Of a stretch of DNA of 37,456 nucleotides, positions 9,005-16,494 are shown piece by piece. Position numbers and translations under genes: made by a program. The notes beneath the pieces are model-generated. The model was not told where the DNA came from and did not search any database. It saw only the letters and a list, made by a program, of their open reading frames with translations. Positions within the stretch are counted from its first letter, which is position 1, and each line of letters begins with the position of its first letter. Location of the stretch: assembly GCA_031271265.1 (NCBI GenBank), contig JAISWB010000081.1, positions 1 through 37,456 on the forward strand. The letters run 5' to 3'. Source of the stretch: Desulfovibrio sp. GTDB taxonomy: Bacteria; Desulfobacterota; Desulfovibrionia; Desulfovibrionales; Desulfovibrionaceae.

Positions 9005-9671
9005 TACACTTTACTCCCAATGTATAGCCGTAGCCGTGCACCGTCTTGATTATTGTCGGGTGCTTGGGATTATCTTCAAGTTTTTGTCGTAAATGGCGTA
9101 TATGAACATCAATAATGCGGTCCACGGCATCCGGGGAATTGATACATTCCACGAGAGTATCCCGGCTCACAATCTTTCGCAAATTATTCACCAGACAAAG
9201 GAATACTTTGTATTCATTGGGAGTAAGCTTGATTTCTATACTGTTTTTGGTGAGGCCCCGCCGATCGGGATAGATGGTTATGCCGTTTTCAAGCCGGATG
9301 ATGTTGTCATGCGGTTTGGCCCGTTTCAGTATGGATTTCACTCTGGCGACCAACTCGCGGGGGCTGAAGGGTTTAGTCAGATAATCGTCCGCGCCGGCGG
9401 CAAAACCGTTGATTCTGGACTGTTCGCTGCGCTTGGACGTCAGGATGATGACCGGGGTATTGTAGCGTTCGGCCACATGTTTACACAATATCTCCCCTTG
9501 TCCGTCGGGCAGCATGAGATCCAGCACAATGAGGTCTGTTTCAGCACCGACGATACTCAAGGCCGTAGTGATATCGGCAACGTGCCGCACGGTGTACCCT
9601 TCACGTTGCAGGTACTCTTTCACTATGTCCGCGATTTGCGCTTCATCTTCTACTATCAAAATGGTGTACAT
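8997..9671 (-). CDS. OmpR/PhoB-family response regulator
   Basis: A 224-aa two-domain regulator. The receiver domain has the acidic pocket EDE near residue 9, phosphoacceptor Asp51 in LIVLDLMLPDG, and Lys100 in LTKPFS. The C-terminal winged helix contains LTPNEYKVF and RLRQ-type helix (VDVHIRHLRQKL equivalent) ending in VHGYGY. The frame is open eleven codons further up, but GGAAGG lies eight bases before the ATG at 9671, so MYTILIVEDE is the start. It is co-transcribed with the kinase and probably msrAB. Direct control of msrAB and of the Met-rich peptide gene is inferred from position. Confidence 0.92.
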   Translation of the reverse strand: MYTILIVEDEAQIADIVKEYLQREGYTVRHVADITTALSIVGAETDLIVLDLMLPDGQGEILCKHVAERYNTPVIILTSKRSEQSRINGFAAGADDYLTKPFSPRELVARVKSILKRAKPHDNIIRLENGITIYPDRRGLTKNSIEIKLTPNEYKVFLCLVNNLRKIVSRDTLVECINSPDAVDRIIDVHIRHLRQKLEDNPKHPTIIKTVHGYGYTLGVKCNA

Positions 9672-9810
9672 AGAGTATGCCTTCCGGGCATGTTGGGTAC
9701 GCAAACTCCCGGCACGAACTCTGCCTGTCCGAGTTTAGCGCGGCAGCGCCGGAGGCACAACCGAAAATTGCGCCCCCGGCCGGCGGAAACGCAATGTTCC
9801 GCCCCGCGTT

Positions 9811-9864
9811 GCGCGGATTGAGGAGCAAAGGGAGAGCCACCTGACTTTACTCCTCAATTTGCGC
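9811..9864. promoter_or_regulatory. Imperfect 20-bp inverted repeat upstream of the two-component genes
   Basis: The arms GCGCGGATTGAGGAGCAAAG (9811-9830) and its partner (9845-9864) match at 17 of 20 positions around a 14-base loop. No T run follows on either strand, so it is not a standard terminator. It lies between the Met-rich peptide gene and the response regulator gene and could be an operator, a processing site or an attenuator. Confidence 0.5.
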
Positions 9865-9946
9865 TTGCGATCATTACTATGCGGCGTAGTGAATCCGCCT
9901 TGCGATAATCCTGCTGCAAGGATTTGCAGGCGAAACATTGCCGCAG

Positions 9947-10198
9947 TTACATTTTCTTGTCCATACCTTCATTCTTCATTGTACCATCTTGCCTCATGCC
10001 GTCTTTTTTCATACCTTTGCCGTGCCCCATGTCATCTTTCTTCATCATCCCGTCATCTTTTTTCATATTTTCGTCTTTCATCACCGTCCCGGGGCTGCGC
10101 ATCGCATCGCTTTTACCCGTATCCGCGGCAAAAAGCGAAGTGAAAGACAGGGCGCAGATGACGACCGTTGCGGAGAAAACGCCAAGCAACTTACCCAT
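9947..10198 (-). CDS. Small exported methionine/lysine/aspartate-rich peptide
   Basis: An 83-aa precursor. A clear signal peptide ends at SLFA (residue 24). The mature part of about 59 residues contains 11 Met, 12 Lys and 10 Asp and is built of units such as MKKDDGM and MKKDGM, with no Cys and no predicted fold. The ATG is preceded by a perfect AGGAGG five bases upstream, so it is translated. It lies directly upstream of the two-component genes and msrAB on the same strand, with 275 bp between. The composition resembles the MrpX type of periplasmic Met-rich oxidant scavenger, which works with a periplasmic Met-sulfoxide reductase; that role is inferred here. A metal-binding role is the main alternative. 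Confidence 0.8.
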   Translation of the reverse strand: MGKLLGVFSATVVICALSFTSLFAADTGKSDAMRSPGTVMKDENMKKDDGMMKKDDMGHGKGMKKDGMRQDGTMKNEGMDKKM

Positions 10199-10645
10199 AC
10201 TATCCTCCTGAAAAAATGATATCGACCCTTAAGGCAACCTTGTTGCCGGGGCAGCCTCCGCGGCATTGCGAGGTCATAGGCTGTCTTGATCTCAGGTCTA
10301 TAAGGAAATTGTTAAGAAATTATTGAGAACAAAATTTTTGCGAAGCTCTTTATTAACTGTTTTTTTTGAATGTTAAGCAATGCCGGCAAGGCGTCGGCGA
10401 TTACCCTGTTCCAAGGCGGGCTGAAATGCCGCTCCGGTGAAAGGGCATATCCCGTTCCGTCAGGCGGCGGCGCCGCATAGAGCGAAAAACCGGGGGCGGT
10501 GGCACCGTCGCCGAGACCTTGCCTGCCGCGTACAAAGACGTAGTCATTGCAGACTTCGAAAATGCGCTGCAATATGATCGATGAACAAGCGTATTCGTTG
10601 CAACACTTGCGGGAAGAAAAGCATCCGGGGTTCGGTCCGATTGCT
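10199..10645. other. Intergenic region, no supported gene
   Basis: The 447 bp between the Met-rich peptide and MarR genes are AT-rich at 10300-10380. They include TTGTT (10309-10313) and AACAA (10328-10332), arranged as an inverted repeat with a 14-bp spacer, about 110 bp upstream of the peptide gene, which could be a regulator site. A minus-strand open frame of 113 codons (10312-10653) overlaps the MarR stop but has no recognisable motif, so I do not call it a gene. Confidence 0.5.
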
Positions 10646-11071
10646 TCAGACAAAAATATTTTGAAGCTTATGTAGCAAATCGTTTAAGAAAATCTGCTCC
10701 TCATTGCTTAGAGTTTTTAAAATATGATCTTGTGCTTTGCGCCAATACGGGCGAGCGGCTTCCAAGGCTGCGCGCCCTACTTCCGTCAGCATTATGGCGT
10801 GAATTCTGGTGCCGGAGTTAGTATGAACGAAATCCTGCTTACACAGCAAGTTGAGATTGCGGATTAATGTAGTTCTTTCCAAGGCGACAGCAGAGGAAAG
10901 AGCTTGAAAGGAAACGGGCTCCATACGATGAATGTGATTCAGCAACGCATACTGAGTTATGCGAAGGCCCGTTCCCTCCAAAGCTTTGTCATATCCCTTT
11001 GTCAGCGCTCTTGCTGCCTTGCGAAGTGTCGTGCAGTAACAGCCCGTCGGTTGTACTTCAGAGTTAGCCAT
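10646..11071 (-). CDS. MarR-family transcriptional regulator
   Basis: A 141-aa winged-helix repressor. The segment CYCTTLRKAARALTKGYD opens the dimerisation helix, TQYALLNHI starts the wHTH, and SSAVALERTTLIRNLNLL is the recognition helix of the MarR type. The two N-terminal cysteines (CYC) could make it thiol-responsive, but that is inference. The ATG at 11071 has AGGAG seven bases upstream; eight further codons are open but lack a ribosome site. A 20-bp inverted repeat lies immediately upstream of the ribosome site, consistent with autoregulation. No transporter or enzyme gene is adjacent on the same strand, so other targets are unknown. Confidence 0.88.
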   Translation of the reverse strand: MANSEVQPTGCYCTTLRKAARALTKGYDKALEGTGLRITQYALLNHIHRMEPVSFQALSSAVALERTTLIRNLNLLCKQDFVHTNSGTRIHAIMLTEVGRAALEAARPYWRKAQDHILKTLSNEEQIFLNDLLHKLQNIFV

Positions 11072-11081
11072 GTCAATACTC

Positions 11082-11101
11082 CTATGTGCATGCATACATA
11101 G
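11082..11101. promoter_or_regulatory. Candidate MarR operator palindrome
   Basis: CTATGT (11082-11087) and ACATAG (11096-11101) are perfect arms around the 8-bp spacer GCATGCAT. The site begins 11 bp upstream of the marR ATG and abuts its ribosome site. Length and spacing suit a MarR dimer. Confidence 0.55.
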
Positions 11102-11302
11102 CCCGCATGGTTAATTCCGTCAAGGAATCGCGGGCGGGTGTTCGCATGTTTCCGTTGCTCCTGCTGTGTCTCAAAAGGTGTACCTTTTGTCTCCATGATC
11201 AGGAAACACTGCATTGCCGGGGAATGGCTTTCCGCGGCCTTTTTCTATAGGATGCTGTATGACTCGTATATCACCGCCCAAAGCGCGTCAATTTTTTCTG
11301 AA

Positions 11303-11557
11303 TCAGGTTTTTCCCAAACTCGTGCTTTTGCGTAGTAATACCAAAAAGCGTATAATCGTGGAATCATTTATGGCGCGCCGATGCGGCCAATATCCAAAAT
11401 CACCAACTTGGAGAATAACAATTTCCAGTTCGTCGTAGCGTTTCTTGTACGCTGCTACCTGCGGCGATTTGCGGATTTTATTATCCAGGAAGGTATTAAG
11501 ACCGGCCCAATCACCGTGGACATCGCCCATGACGTATATTAGTTGTGCAGAAAGCAT
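11303..11557 (-). pseudogene. Truncated metallophosphoesterase (N-terminal fragment)
   Basis: The 84 codons open with the metal-binding motif YVMGDVHGDW and continue to VGDFGYW, the first two motifs (GDxHG and GDxxD-like) of a calcineurin-like phosphoesterase. The GNHE and downstream His motifs are missing: after GYWPHRR the frame ends in unrelated residues, and the expected remaining 100 or more residues are not found in nearby frames. There is no ribosome site at the ATG. It is best read as a decayed gene left in the accessory stretch. Confidence 0.6.
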
Positions 11558-11749
11558 AGTATTATTTTAGATTATCGTTTTCTATAAAGCGCAAAACACC
11601 GTCTTCCCCTTTTTCCGGAGAAAAGCGGCATTGCGCCTGAATCCTTCCTCTGTTTCGGATAAGTGTTCAGAAAGAGTTTAAAAATATCGTCATTGCTGTT
11701 CATGCTTGGCCGCGTCCCTTATCTGCGTATTCTTCTGTTTCAAATTTTT

Positions 11750-12523
11750 TCAATGTTTCATTTTGAGAGATTTTGTCTTCGACGTTTGTCCGACCAGCCG
11801 CAGGATTTCCTTTTGGGATTCAATTTCCTGCTGCAAGATCAATTCGAGAAATTCATCACTGTCGCCGGAGTGTGCTGCTTCAAGCGCTTCAATGTACTGT
11901 TTTCGGATCACGGGCTGGATCTGTACAGGCAAAAAGCCGTTTTGAATAAGCAGTGTATTCATGGCCAGACGCGCCGTGCGCCCGTTGCCGTCACCAAAGG
12001 GGTGGATGGCGACAAGGCACGCGTGAATTTTTGCGGCCTGCACAACAGGATGAAGATTCGCCATTTGCGGTATGGTGTCGGCGAACATCTCCTGCATTAA
12101 GCAGGGAATTTCACCCGCAGACGGGAACTTAAACGTAGAGCCGGTAACAAATACGGCATGAGTCCTGTACATCCCCACTTCGTCGGTTTCCAAACCTCCT
12201 TTCATCATGCCGTGCATGGTCAGTATATCTTTTTCAGTAATGCCATTGTTCTTGAGAAGGCTGAACATATAATCATACGCTTGTGCATGCCCTAAAGCCG
12301 CAAAAGTCTCCTTTAAGGTTTTCCCGCCGACGGTTATTCCGTCCTCCAGCAGAATCTTGGTTTCCGACTCCGTGTACGATGAGCCCTCGATGGCGTTGCT
12401 CGTCCAGGTAAGGCCCACGCGATAATACTGCCTAATCTGGACAAGCATATTGCCTTCAAATGGACGCAATGACGCTATCTGAGCCTGCAATTCGCCTATG
12501 CGTGAAATCAGTTTTTTTTCCAT
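11750..12523 (-). CDS. Fic-domain protein (predicted AMP transferase)
   Basis: A 257-aa Fic protein. The catalytic loop HPFGDGNGRTARL begins at His174 and is complete, so the enzyme should transfer AMP (or another phosphate-linked group) to a target protein. The N-terminal helix carries SNAIEG (Ser42 to Gly47), the (S/T)xxxE(G/N) inhibitory motif with Glu46, which makes this a self-inhibited class II Fic. The flap TGSTFKFPSAGEIP that docks the target is also present. AAAGG lies seven bases before the ATG at 12523. It stands alone between decayed and hypothetical genes. The target cannot be predicted. Confidence 0.9.
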   Translation of the reverse strand: MEKKLISRIGELQAQIASLRPFEGNMLVQIRQYYRVGLTWTSNAIEGSSYTESETKILLEDGITVGGKTLKETFAALGHAQAYDYMFSLLKNNGITEKDILTMHGMMKGGLETDEVGMYRTHAVFVTGSTFKFPSAGEIPCLMQEMFADTIPQMANLHPVVQAAKIHACLVAIHPFGDGNGRTARLAMNTLLIQNGFLPVQIQPVIRKQYIEALEAAHSGDSDEFLELILQQEIESQKEILRLVGQTSKTKSLKMKH

Positions 12524-12730
12524 ATGAATACCTTTACAGGTCATCGTTGAACGCATACTGTCGATATTCCTCTTCTCGACACGCGCGTAGAGCGAAGCTT
12601 GAATGTTCTTTTAAAGCAAATGTACCGGGAAGCATCTTTATATGCGTATGTGTTACGTTCTAATTCGTCGGTTGTTATCATAAAAATTACCGTTATGATA
12701 TTGTTTTAACTCAGGCATAACTTCGTGGAA

Positions 12731-13138
12731 TTATTTTTCTGCGTTTTCACAAGATTTAACAAAAATTACTACATATTCCATGTTCTCGTCCTGCACATAT
12801 TTCAGGCCGTTTTTTGAAAAAATCCTTGACGCATGCGGAGTTGCATAGAACGCAGAAAGCACAAGACCTTCTGCAAGGCAGGCCGCGTGGATATCAGTGT
12901 CAACAACAACTTGCTCAAGTTTCTGCTCTAATTTATTGCCCATAAAAGGCTTAACAAAAATATGAATATATTTTCCGCTCTTGTCCTGCACATATTTCAG
13001 GCCGTTTTTTGAGAAAACCTTTGCCGCATGCGGAGTTGTATAGAATGCAGAAAGCACAAGCCCTTCTGCCAAGCAGGCATCGCGGATGTCCGTATTAACA
13101 ACAACTTGTTTAATTTTTTGTCTTAATTTAATATACAT
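12731..13138 (-). CDS. Small protein made of two tandem ~58-residue repeats, function unknown
   Basis: The 135 residues consist of two copies of one unit. Each runs from a K-x-x-QVVVxTDI start through ACLAEGLVLSAFY and TPHA to FSKNGLKYVQD and ends in IFVK. The copies are about 75 percent identical and joined by a short MGNKLEQ linker. The repeat's end (A-x-x-F-x-K-N-G-L-K-Y-V) faintly recalls the C-terminal part of GNAT acetyltransferases, but no acetyl-CoA loop is visible, so I do not assign that function. The start overlaps the end of the upstream small gene by 16 bp, suggesting translational coupling. A remnant, a structural repeat or one half of a toxin-antitoxin pair are all possible. 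Confidence 0.55.
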   Translation of the reverse strand: MYIKLRQKIKQVVVNTDIRDACLAEGLVLSAFYTTPHAAKVFSKNGLKYVQDKSGKYIHIFVKPFMGNKLEQKLEQVVVDTDIHAACLAEGLVLSAFYATPHASRIFSKNGLKYVQDENMEYVVIFVKSCENAEK

Positions 13139-13377
13139 TGCGAATTATCCGCAACATGAGCTTTGTTCTGAAATTCTCCAGAGTTAATAATACCTTCGTT
13201 TGTAAGCTCCTCATCTTTGAGATGCAGATTTCTCTCCGCAGTATAATCAGATATGCCGTCGCCATGCATATTCTGACGCAGGAAAACCGCCATCCCAACA
13301 GGCCGAAGGGCATTTCTTAGAGCTTCAAGGCCGACCTTTTGAATCTCCGCGGAGTCTGTGTAATCTATGCCGGGCAT
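13123..13377 (-). CDS. Small hypothetical protein, coupled to the duplicated-repeat gene
   Basis: About 84 residues with the conserved-looking core SAEIQKVGLEALRNALRPVG followed by MAVFLRQ and a GDG-x-SDYTAER segment. From memory this resembles a small uncharacterised family found beside PIN or other small genes in many bacteria, but I cannot verify that. The ATG at 13377 has GGAGGGAG about ten bases upstream; 25 further codons are open. It overlaps the next gene by 16 bp and an upstream open frame at 13325-13621, so the three may form one operon of small genes. Confidence 0.45.
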   Translation of the reverse strand: MPGIDYTDSAEIQKVGLEALRNALRPVGMAVFLRQNMHGDGISDYTAERNLHLKDEELTNEGIINSGEFQNKAHVADNSQCILN

Positions 13378-13621
13378 GCTGTCCAGACTCCCTCCGTATC
13401 TCAAAAGGCTTTCGAAACTTTTCAATGTCCTCAGCGGGCACACCAGCTTCACTAAAGCGCTGTTCCCAATTCAGCGAATGGAAAAGGCAAGCCAACGGAG
13501 CCTTCAGCGTATCTCGTTGGGGGCAAGGGGTTTGATACCTCTCCTTCAAAAAAACCTTCGTGCTGACTTCAGGTGAAATCCACAGCAAACGTCGAAGAGC
13601 CAATATTCTCTGTTTTCTCAT
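13325..13621 (-). pseudogene. Open frame of unknown nature, possible gene remnant
   Basis: A 98-codon frame begins 50 bp after a TTGACA (13671-13676 on the minus strand) and an AT-rich tract, so a promoter is plausible. The middle part (NWEQRFSEAGVPAEDIEKF) reads like real protein. The last 25 codons run out of frame across the start of the next gene and look like noise (Arg/His-rich). It could be a frameshifted gene whose end is lost. No family is recognised and there is no good ribosome site. Confidence 0.25.
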
Positions 13622-14400
13622 GTCTCAAAAATGTATATATTTTTTGCTTAACAAAGTTTATGTCAAGGCAACAGGGCAACAAGCGCGCTCATTCGATGTT
13701 CCCCTTACTGTTGGGCCAACGGCGTTGGCCCAAATTAGAATTCTCAGATTCCGGCATGCGCCTTTATACGGGCTGATTGCCTTTTTTCCGGCAATTATGT
13801 CAGAGGGTTGAACAAACATCAAGCCACGGATGCCTTCTTTTTCCGCATCCTGATTTCCGGCGCGGGTGGAACATCAAGAGCAGGAGCCGGGTTATCTCCG
13901 GCCTCGCTGAACAGCGTCCCGGCCAGATCAGAGGATAAAGTCACAAGTATCGGCCTTTCACGCCGGGATGCGGCGCATGGCCGCAATGCCGCCGGGTGTC
14001 GGGACTCGTCCTGACGCATTATTATAGGTCTGCGCGCAACGCATGCGTTTGCCGCGGTACGGAGCGTAGTCCGGCTCTTCATCCAAGCTCGCGTATCTGC
14101 CCCGCACCGCCTTGACGTGATGCCGCAAAGGCACGTTCACGTCTCTGAGGCCCTGTTCGTACAAGAATACATTCAGCGCAAATATGCCTTCTCCTTCTCC
14201 TGTGCCGACATTGGCGGCATGAGCGGCCTTCTTGTTGAAAACGGGCATGACGATATTGGTAGGGAGTACTGCCTGTCACTCGCTCACGGCGATCCTCACG
14301 GGGTGTTTTATATGACCGTTCCTCCGGCGTTGCCGGTCTCCCTCCGCCGGCCCGCCGTGCAAAAATGCGGAAAACTCACAGAGTTGTCGTGCGGAGAACG
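13622..14400. other. Gene-poor stretch with a perfect hairpin
   Basis: No convincing gene is present. Overlapping open frames on both strands (for example 13958-14248 minus and 14117-14413 plus) lack ribosome sites and motifs. A perfect 10-bp stem with a 3-base loop lies at 13711-13733 (TTGGGCCAAC, GGC, complement) without a T run on either side. Together with the truncated phosphoesterase nearby, this suggests decayed accessory DNA. Confidence 0.5.
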
Positions 14401-14429
14401 TTTACGGCATTGACACAGATGCCGATAAT
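14401..14429 (+). promoter_or_regulatory. Sigma-70-like promoter of the rubrerythrin gene
   Basis: TTTACG (14401-14406) and GATAAT (14424-14429) have a 17-bp spacer and lie 61 bp upstream of the rubrerythrin ATG. A second -35-like TTGACA lies at 14410-14415 but has no good -10 box. I see no clear PerR box. Confidence 0.45.
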
Positions 14430-14489
14430 CGGGTACCGATAGTCCCATACACCGGAAAGAATCATCACATCAAGCAGGAGAAACCGACG

Positions 14490-15065
14490 ATGAAAAGTCT
14501 TAAAGGAACGCGCACCGAAAAAAATATCCTGGCCGCTTTTGCCGGAGAATCCCAGGCGCGCAACCGCTACACCTTTTTCGCAAGCGAGGCGAAAAAGGAA
14601 GGGTTCGTGCAGATTTCCGACATCATTACGGAAACCGCCGAACAAGAAAAGGAACACGCCAAGCGCCTATTCAAGTTCCTGGAAGGCGGCGACGTGGAAA
14701 TTACGGCCGCTTTCCCGGCCGGGGTCATCGGCGACACCAGGAGCAACCTGATTGCCGCCGCAGCGGGGGAACATCACGAATATACGGAAATGTACCCGCA
14801 ATTCGCCTCCATTGCCGCTGAAGAAGGGTTTGTCGAAATCGCGGCCTGCATGCGCGGCATAGCCGTAGCCGAAGCCTTCCATGAGCGCCGCTTTCTGGAT
14901 TTTGCCCGCAACATTAAGGAAGGCCTCGTGTTTTCCCGGTCCGAGCCCGTCAAGTGGCGTTGCCGCAACTGCGGGTATGTGCATGAAGGCGCAAGCGCGC
15001 CGGATAAATGTCCGGCCTGCGCCCACCCGCAAGCCTATTTTGAGCTGCTCGGCATCAATTGGTGA
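14490..15065 (+). CDS. rbr: Rubrerythrin (NADH peroxidase component)
   Basis: A 191-aa non-haem iron protein that reduces hydrogen peroxide in the cytoplasm of anaerobes. The N-terminal four-helix domain supplies the di-iron ligands from GESQARN, the EKEH motif and two later EXXH-type helices (EHHEY, AEAFHERR). The C-terminal rubredoxin domain has both iron-binding knuckles: CRNC near residue 153 and CPAC near 170. Length equals the classical Desulfovibrio protein. AGGAG lies nine bases before the ATG. It is monocistronic, in a stretch otherwise made of accessory genes, and fits the oxidative-stress theme of the msrAB cluster. Confidence 0.95.
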   Translation: MKSLKGTRTEKNILAAFAGESQARNRYTFFASEAKKEGFVQISDIITETAEQEKEHAKRLFKFLEGGDVEITAAFPAGVIGDTRSNLIAAAAGEHHEYTEMYPQFASIAAEEGFVEIAACMRGIAVAEAFHERRFLDFARNIKEGLVFSRSEPVKWRCRNCGYVHEGASAPDKCPACAHPQAYFELLGINW

Positions 15066-15152
15066 ACGACGTCCGGCCCCGGTCCGGGTGCCGCATGTCG
15101 TTTCCGCGTTCGACCTCAGGGGGCACGGCTGCGACAATGCAGCATTTTGTCC

Positions 15153-15195
15153 GACATCCGGACCGCCTGCGTTTTACGCCGGCGGTCCGGATGTC
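15153..15195. repeat. Strong 15-bp hairpin downstream of rubrerythrin
   Basis: GACATCCGGACCGCC (15153-15167) pairs perfectly with 15181-15195 around a 13-base loop. No T run follows, but its place about 90 bp past the rbr stop suggests a role in 3'-end formation or mRNA stability. Confidence 0.6.
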
Positions 15196-15305
15196 CGGCT
15201 CCGGGCCTAAGCTTGAAAAGTTTCCCGGGTCGGCATAGGCTTTTCCCGCACGGCTGCCCTCAGCGCCGGCACGGCGCGAAACGGAAAATCGTGATTAGAA
15301 TTCCG

Positions 15306-16016
15306 TTATACTTTTTGTCCGATCATTTGGATTATGTTGAAATATTTTCCGGCACCCGCTTCCATCATGGCAATATCGCGCTGAGCGTAGGGGTTGGAAG
15401 ATTGCAGCCAATCATCCCAAGCCTGCTTGCATGAGTTCATTTCACGCAGCACAGTGATCGCCACACAGGGTTCTTTTTCCCATAATGCCCGCCACCAGCC
15501 GCAAGAATAAAAATACCACTCCGGCGTCCAGTAAGGTTGAACTTCCTCCGGCAACTGTCCTTCGGGAAAGTCCTGTGTGAATCCGGGTACGGCAACCGCT
15601 ATAAAGCCACCTTTTTTTATAAAGGGCATAAGTTTCGGCAACATGACCTCGTTACCGCCAAAATACTGATAGGAATCCACACTTATGATCATGTCGAAAT
15701 ACTCGTGAGCAAACGGAATCTCTTTCGTCGCATCGACCGATAAGGGAAATATCTTCGAATCAAGTCCAAGGTTTGCAAAGCGTTTGGCATTTTCGCTTGG
15801 GGAGATCCATAAATCAGCTGCAAACACTGTCATATTGTATTTTTCAGCAAGCAAGATGGAAGAAATCCCCATTCCACACCCCAGGTCGAGAACACGCATA
15901 CCTGGATAAATGGGAAGAAAGTTTGCCATTTCTTCCGTAATGCGCATGGCATTTGGCCCCATCATGGTGTTTAGAATAAAATCTTTGTTATAGCTGTCTG
16001 TAAAAGATGTGCTCAT
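15306..16016 (-). CDS. Class I SAM-dependent methyltransferase
   Basis: A 236-aa methyltransferase with the SAM-binding motif VLDLGCGMGIS near residue 42, an acidic end of strand 2 (AADLW), and a motif II/III region (DMIISVDSYQYF, KGGFIAVAVPG). The C-terminal half is rich in Trp and Tyr (EEVQPYWTPEWYFYSCGWW) and would form the substrate site; the substrate is unknown. AAGGAG lies eight bases before the ATG at 16016. Base composition is lower in GC than the housekeeping genes. An upstream HTH gene on the same strand ends in its own terminator, so this gene has a separate promoter. Confidence 0.8.
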   Translation of the reverse strand: MSTSFTDSYNKDFILNTMMGPNAMRITEEMANFLPIYPGMRVLDLGCGMGISSILLAEKYNMTVFAADLWISPSENAKRFANLGLDSKIFPLSVDATKEIPFAHEYFDMIISVDSYQYFGGNEVMLPKLMPFIKKGGFIAVAVPGFTQDFPEGQLPEEVQPYWTPEWYFYSCGWWRALWEKEPCVAITVLREMNSCKQAWDDWLQSSNPYAQRDIAMMEAGAGKYFNIIQMIGQKV

Positions 16017-16098
16017 AGCCAATTCTCCTTATGCACGAAATTGTTTAGAGAGATACTAAACCGTGCAGAATATCAACGCATCCCACTACTCACTTCAG

Positions 16099-16136
16099 AA
16101 AAAAGAAAGCGCCCTGACTCATGCCGGAGCGCTTTC
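16099..16136 (-). terminator. Rho-independent terminator of the HTH gene
   Basis: GAAAGCGC (16105-16112) pairs with GCGCTTTC (16129-16136). On the minus strand the stem is followed by six T (16099-16104). It lies six bp past the stop of the 16142-16414 gene. Confidence 0.8.
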
Positions 16137-16141
16137 AGATG

Positions 16142-16414
16142 TCAGCCGTTTTTAGCGGCGTTGAGGATTTTGTATATAGCTTTTGTGGACAAGAAATATT
16201 GTTCAGCCAGTTCGGCAACAGAAGAACCGGCCAAACGTCTGGTCAGAATTTCTTTGTTTCTTGTCTGGAGAGTTTTCTTAGTCTCTGTATTCGTACCCCA
16301 CAAGAGTTTGTTGTCTTCTTTACGCGGGATATAAATATACTCTCCGTCTATATACTGTTGAACCGCACGCAATAAGGTATGCGGCAAGACATTGTTTGCT
16401 TTTTTATAGCCCAT
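16142..16414 (-). CDS. Small HTH protein, CD3324-like
   Basis: A 90-aa protein starting MGYKKANNVLP, followed by QQYIDGEYIYIPRKED, an NTETKKTLQTRN segment and a C-terminal helix-turn-helix (GSSVAELAEQYFLSTKAIYKIL). From memory this matches the CD3324 family of Firmicutes, suggesting transfer. A perfect AGGAGG lies seven bases before the ATG at 16414. It has its own terminator and lies upstream of a methyltransferase gene. A 15-bp hairpin sits upstream of its ribosome site. It probably binds DNA; targets are unknown. Confidence 0.75.
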   Translation of the reverse strand: MGYKKANNVLPHTLLRAVQQYIDGEYIYIPRKEDNKLLWGTNTETKKTLQTRNKEILTRRLAGSSVAELAEQYFLSTKAIYKILNAAKNG

Positions 16415-16445
16415 TATGCTCCTCCTAATTTTTATGTTAGGATTG

Positions 16446-16494
16446 AGCAAGGGCTATTGCCTAAAACTTATGCGGTTATGCAATAGCCCTTGCT
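16446..16494. repeat. Perfect 15-bp inverted repeat upstream of the HTH gene
   Basis: AGCAAGGGCTATTGC (16446-16460) is repeated as its complement at 16480-16494 with a 19-base loop. The loop and right flank hold a second, overlapping inverted pair (GTTATGC in the loop, GCATAAC just past the right arm), so two alternative folds are possible. It lies 32 bp upstream of the HTH start codon. Confidence 0.75.

Noticed and set aside
10312..10653. 113-codon minus-strand frame next to marR
   Set aside because: Start overlaps the marR stop, which hints at coupling, but composition is irregular, no ribosome site is visible and no family is recognised.
14117..14413. 98-codon plus-strand frame before rubrerythrin
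   Set aside because: No ribosome site, overlapped by an equally plausible minus-strand frame, and no motif.
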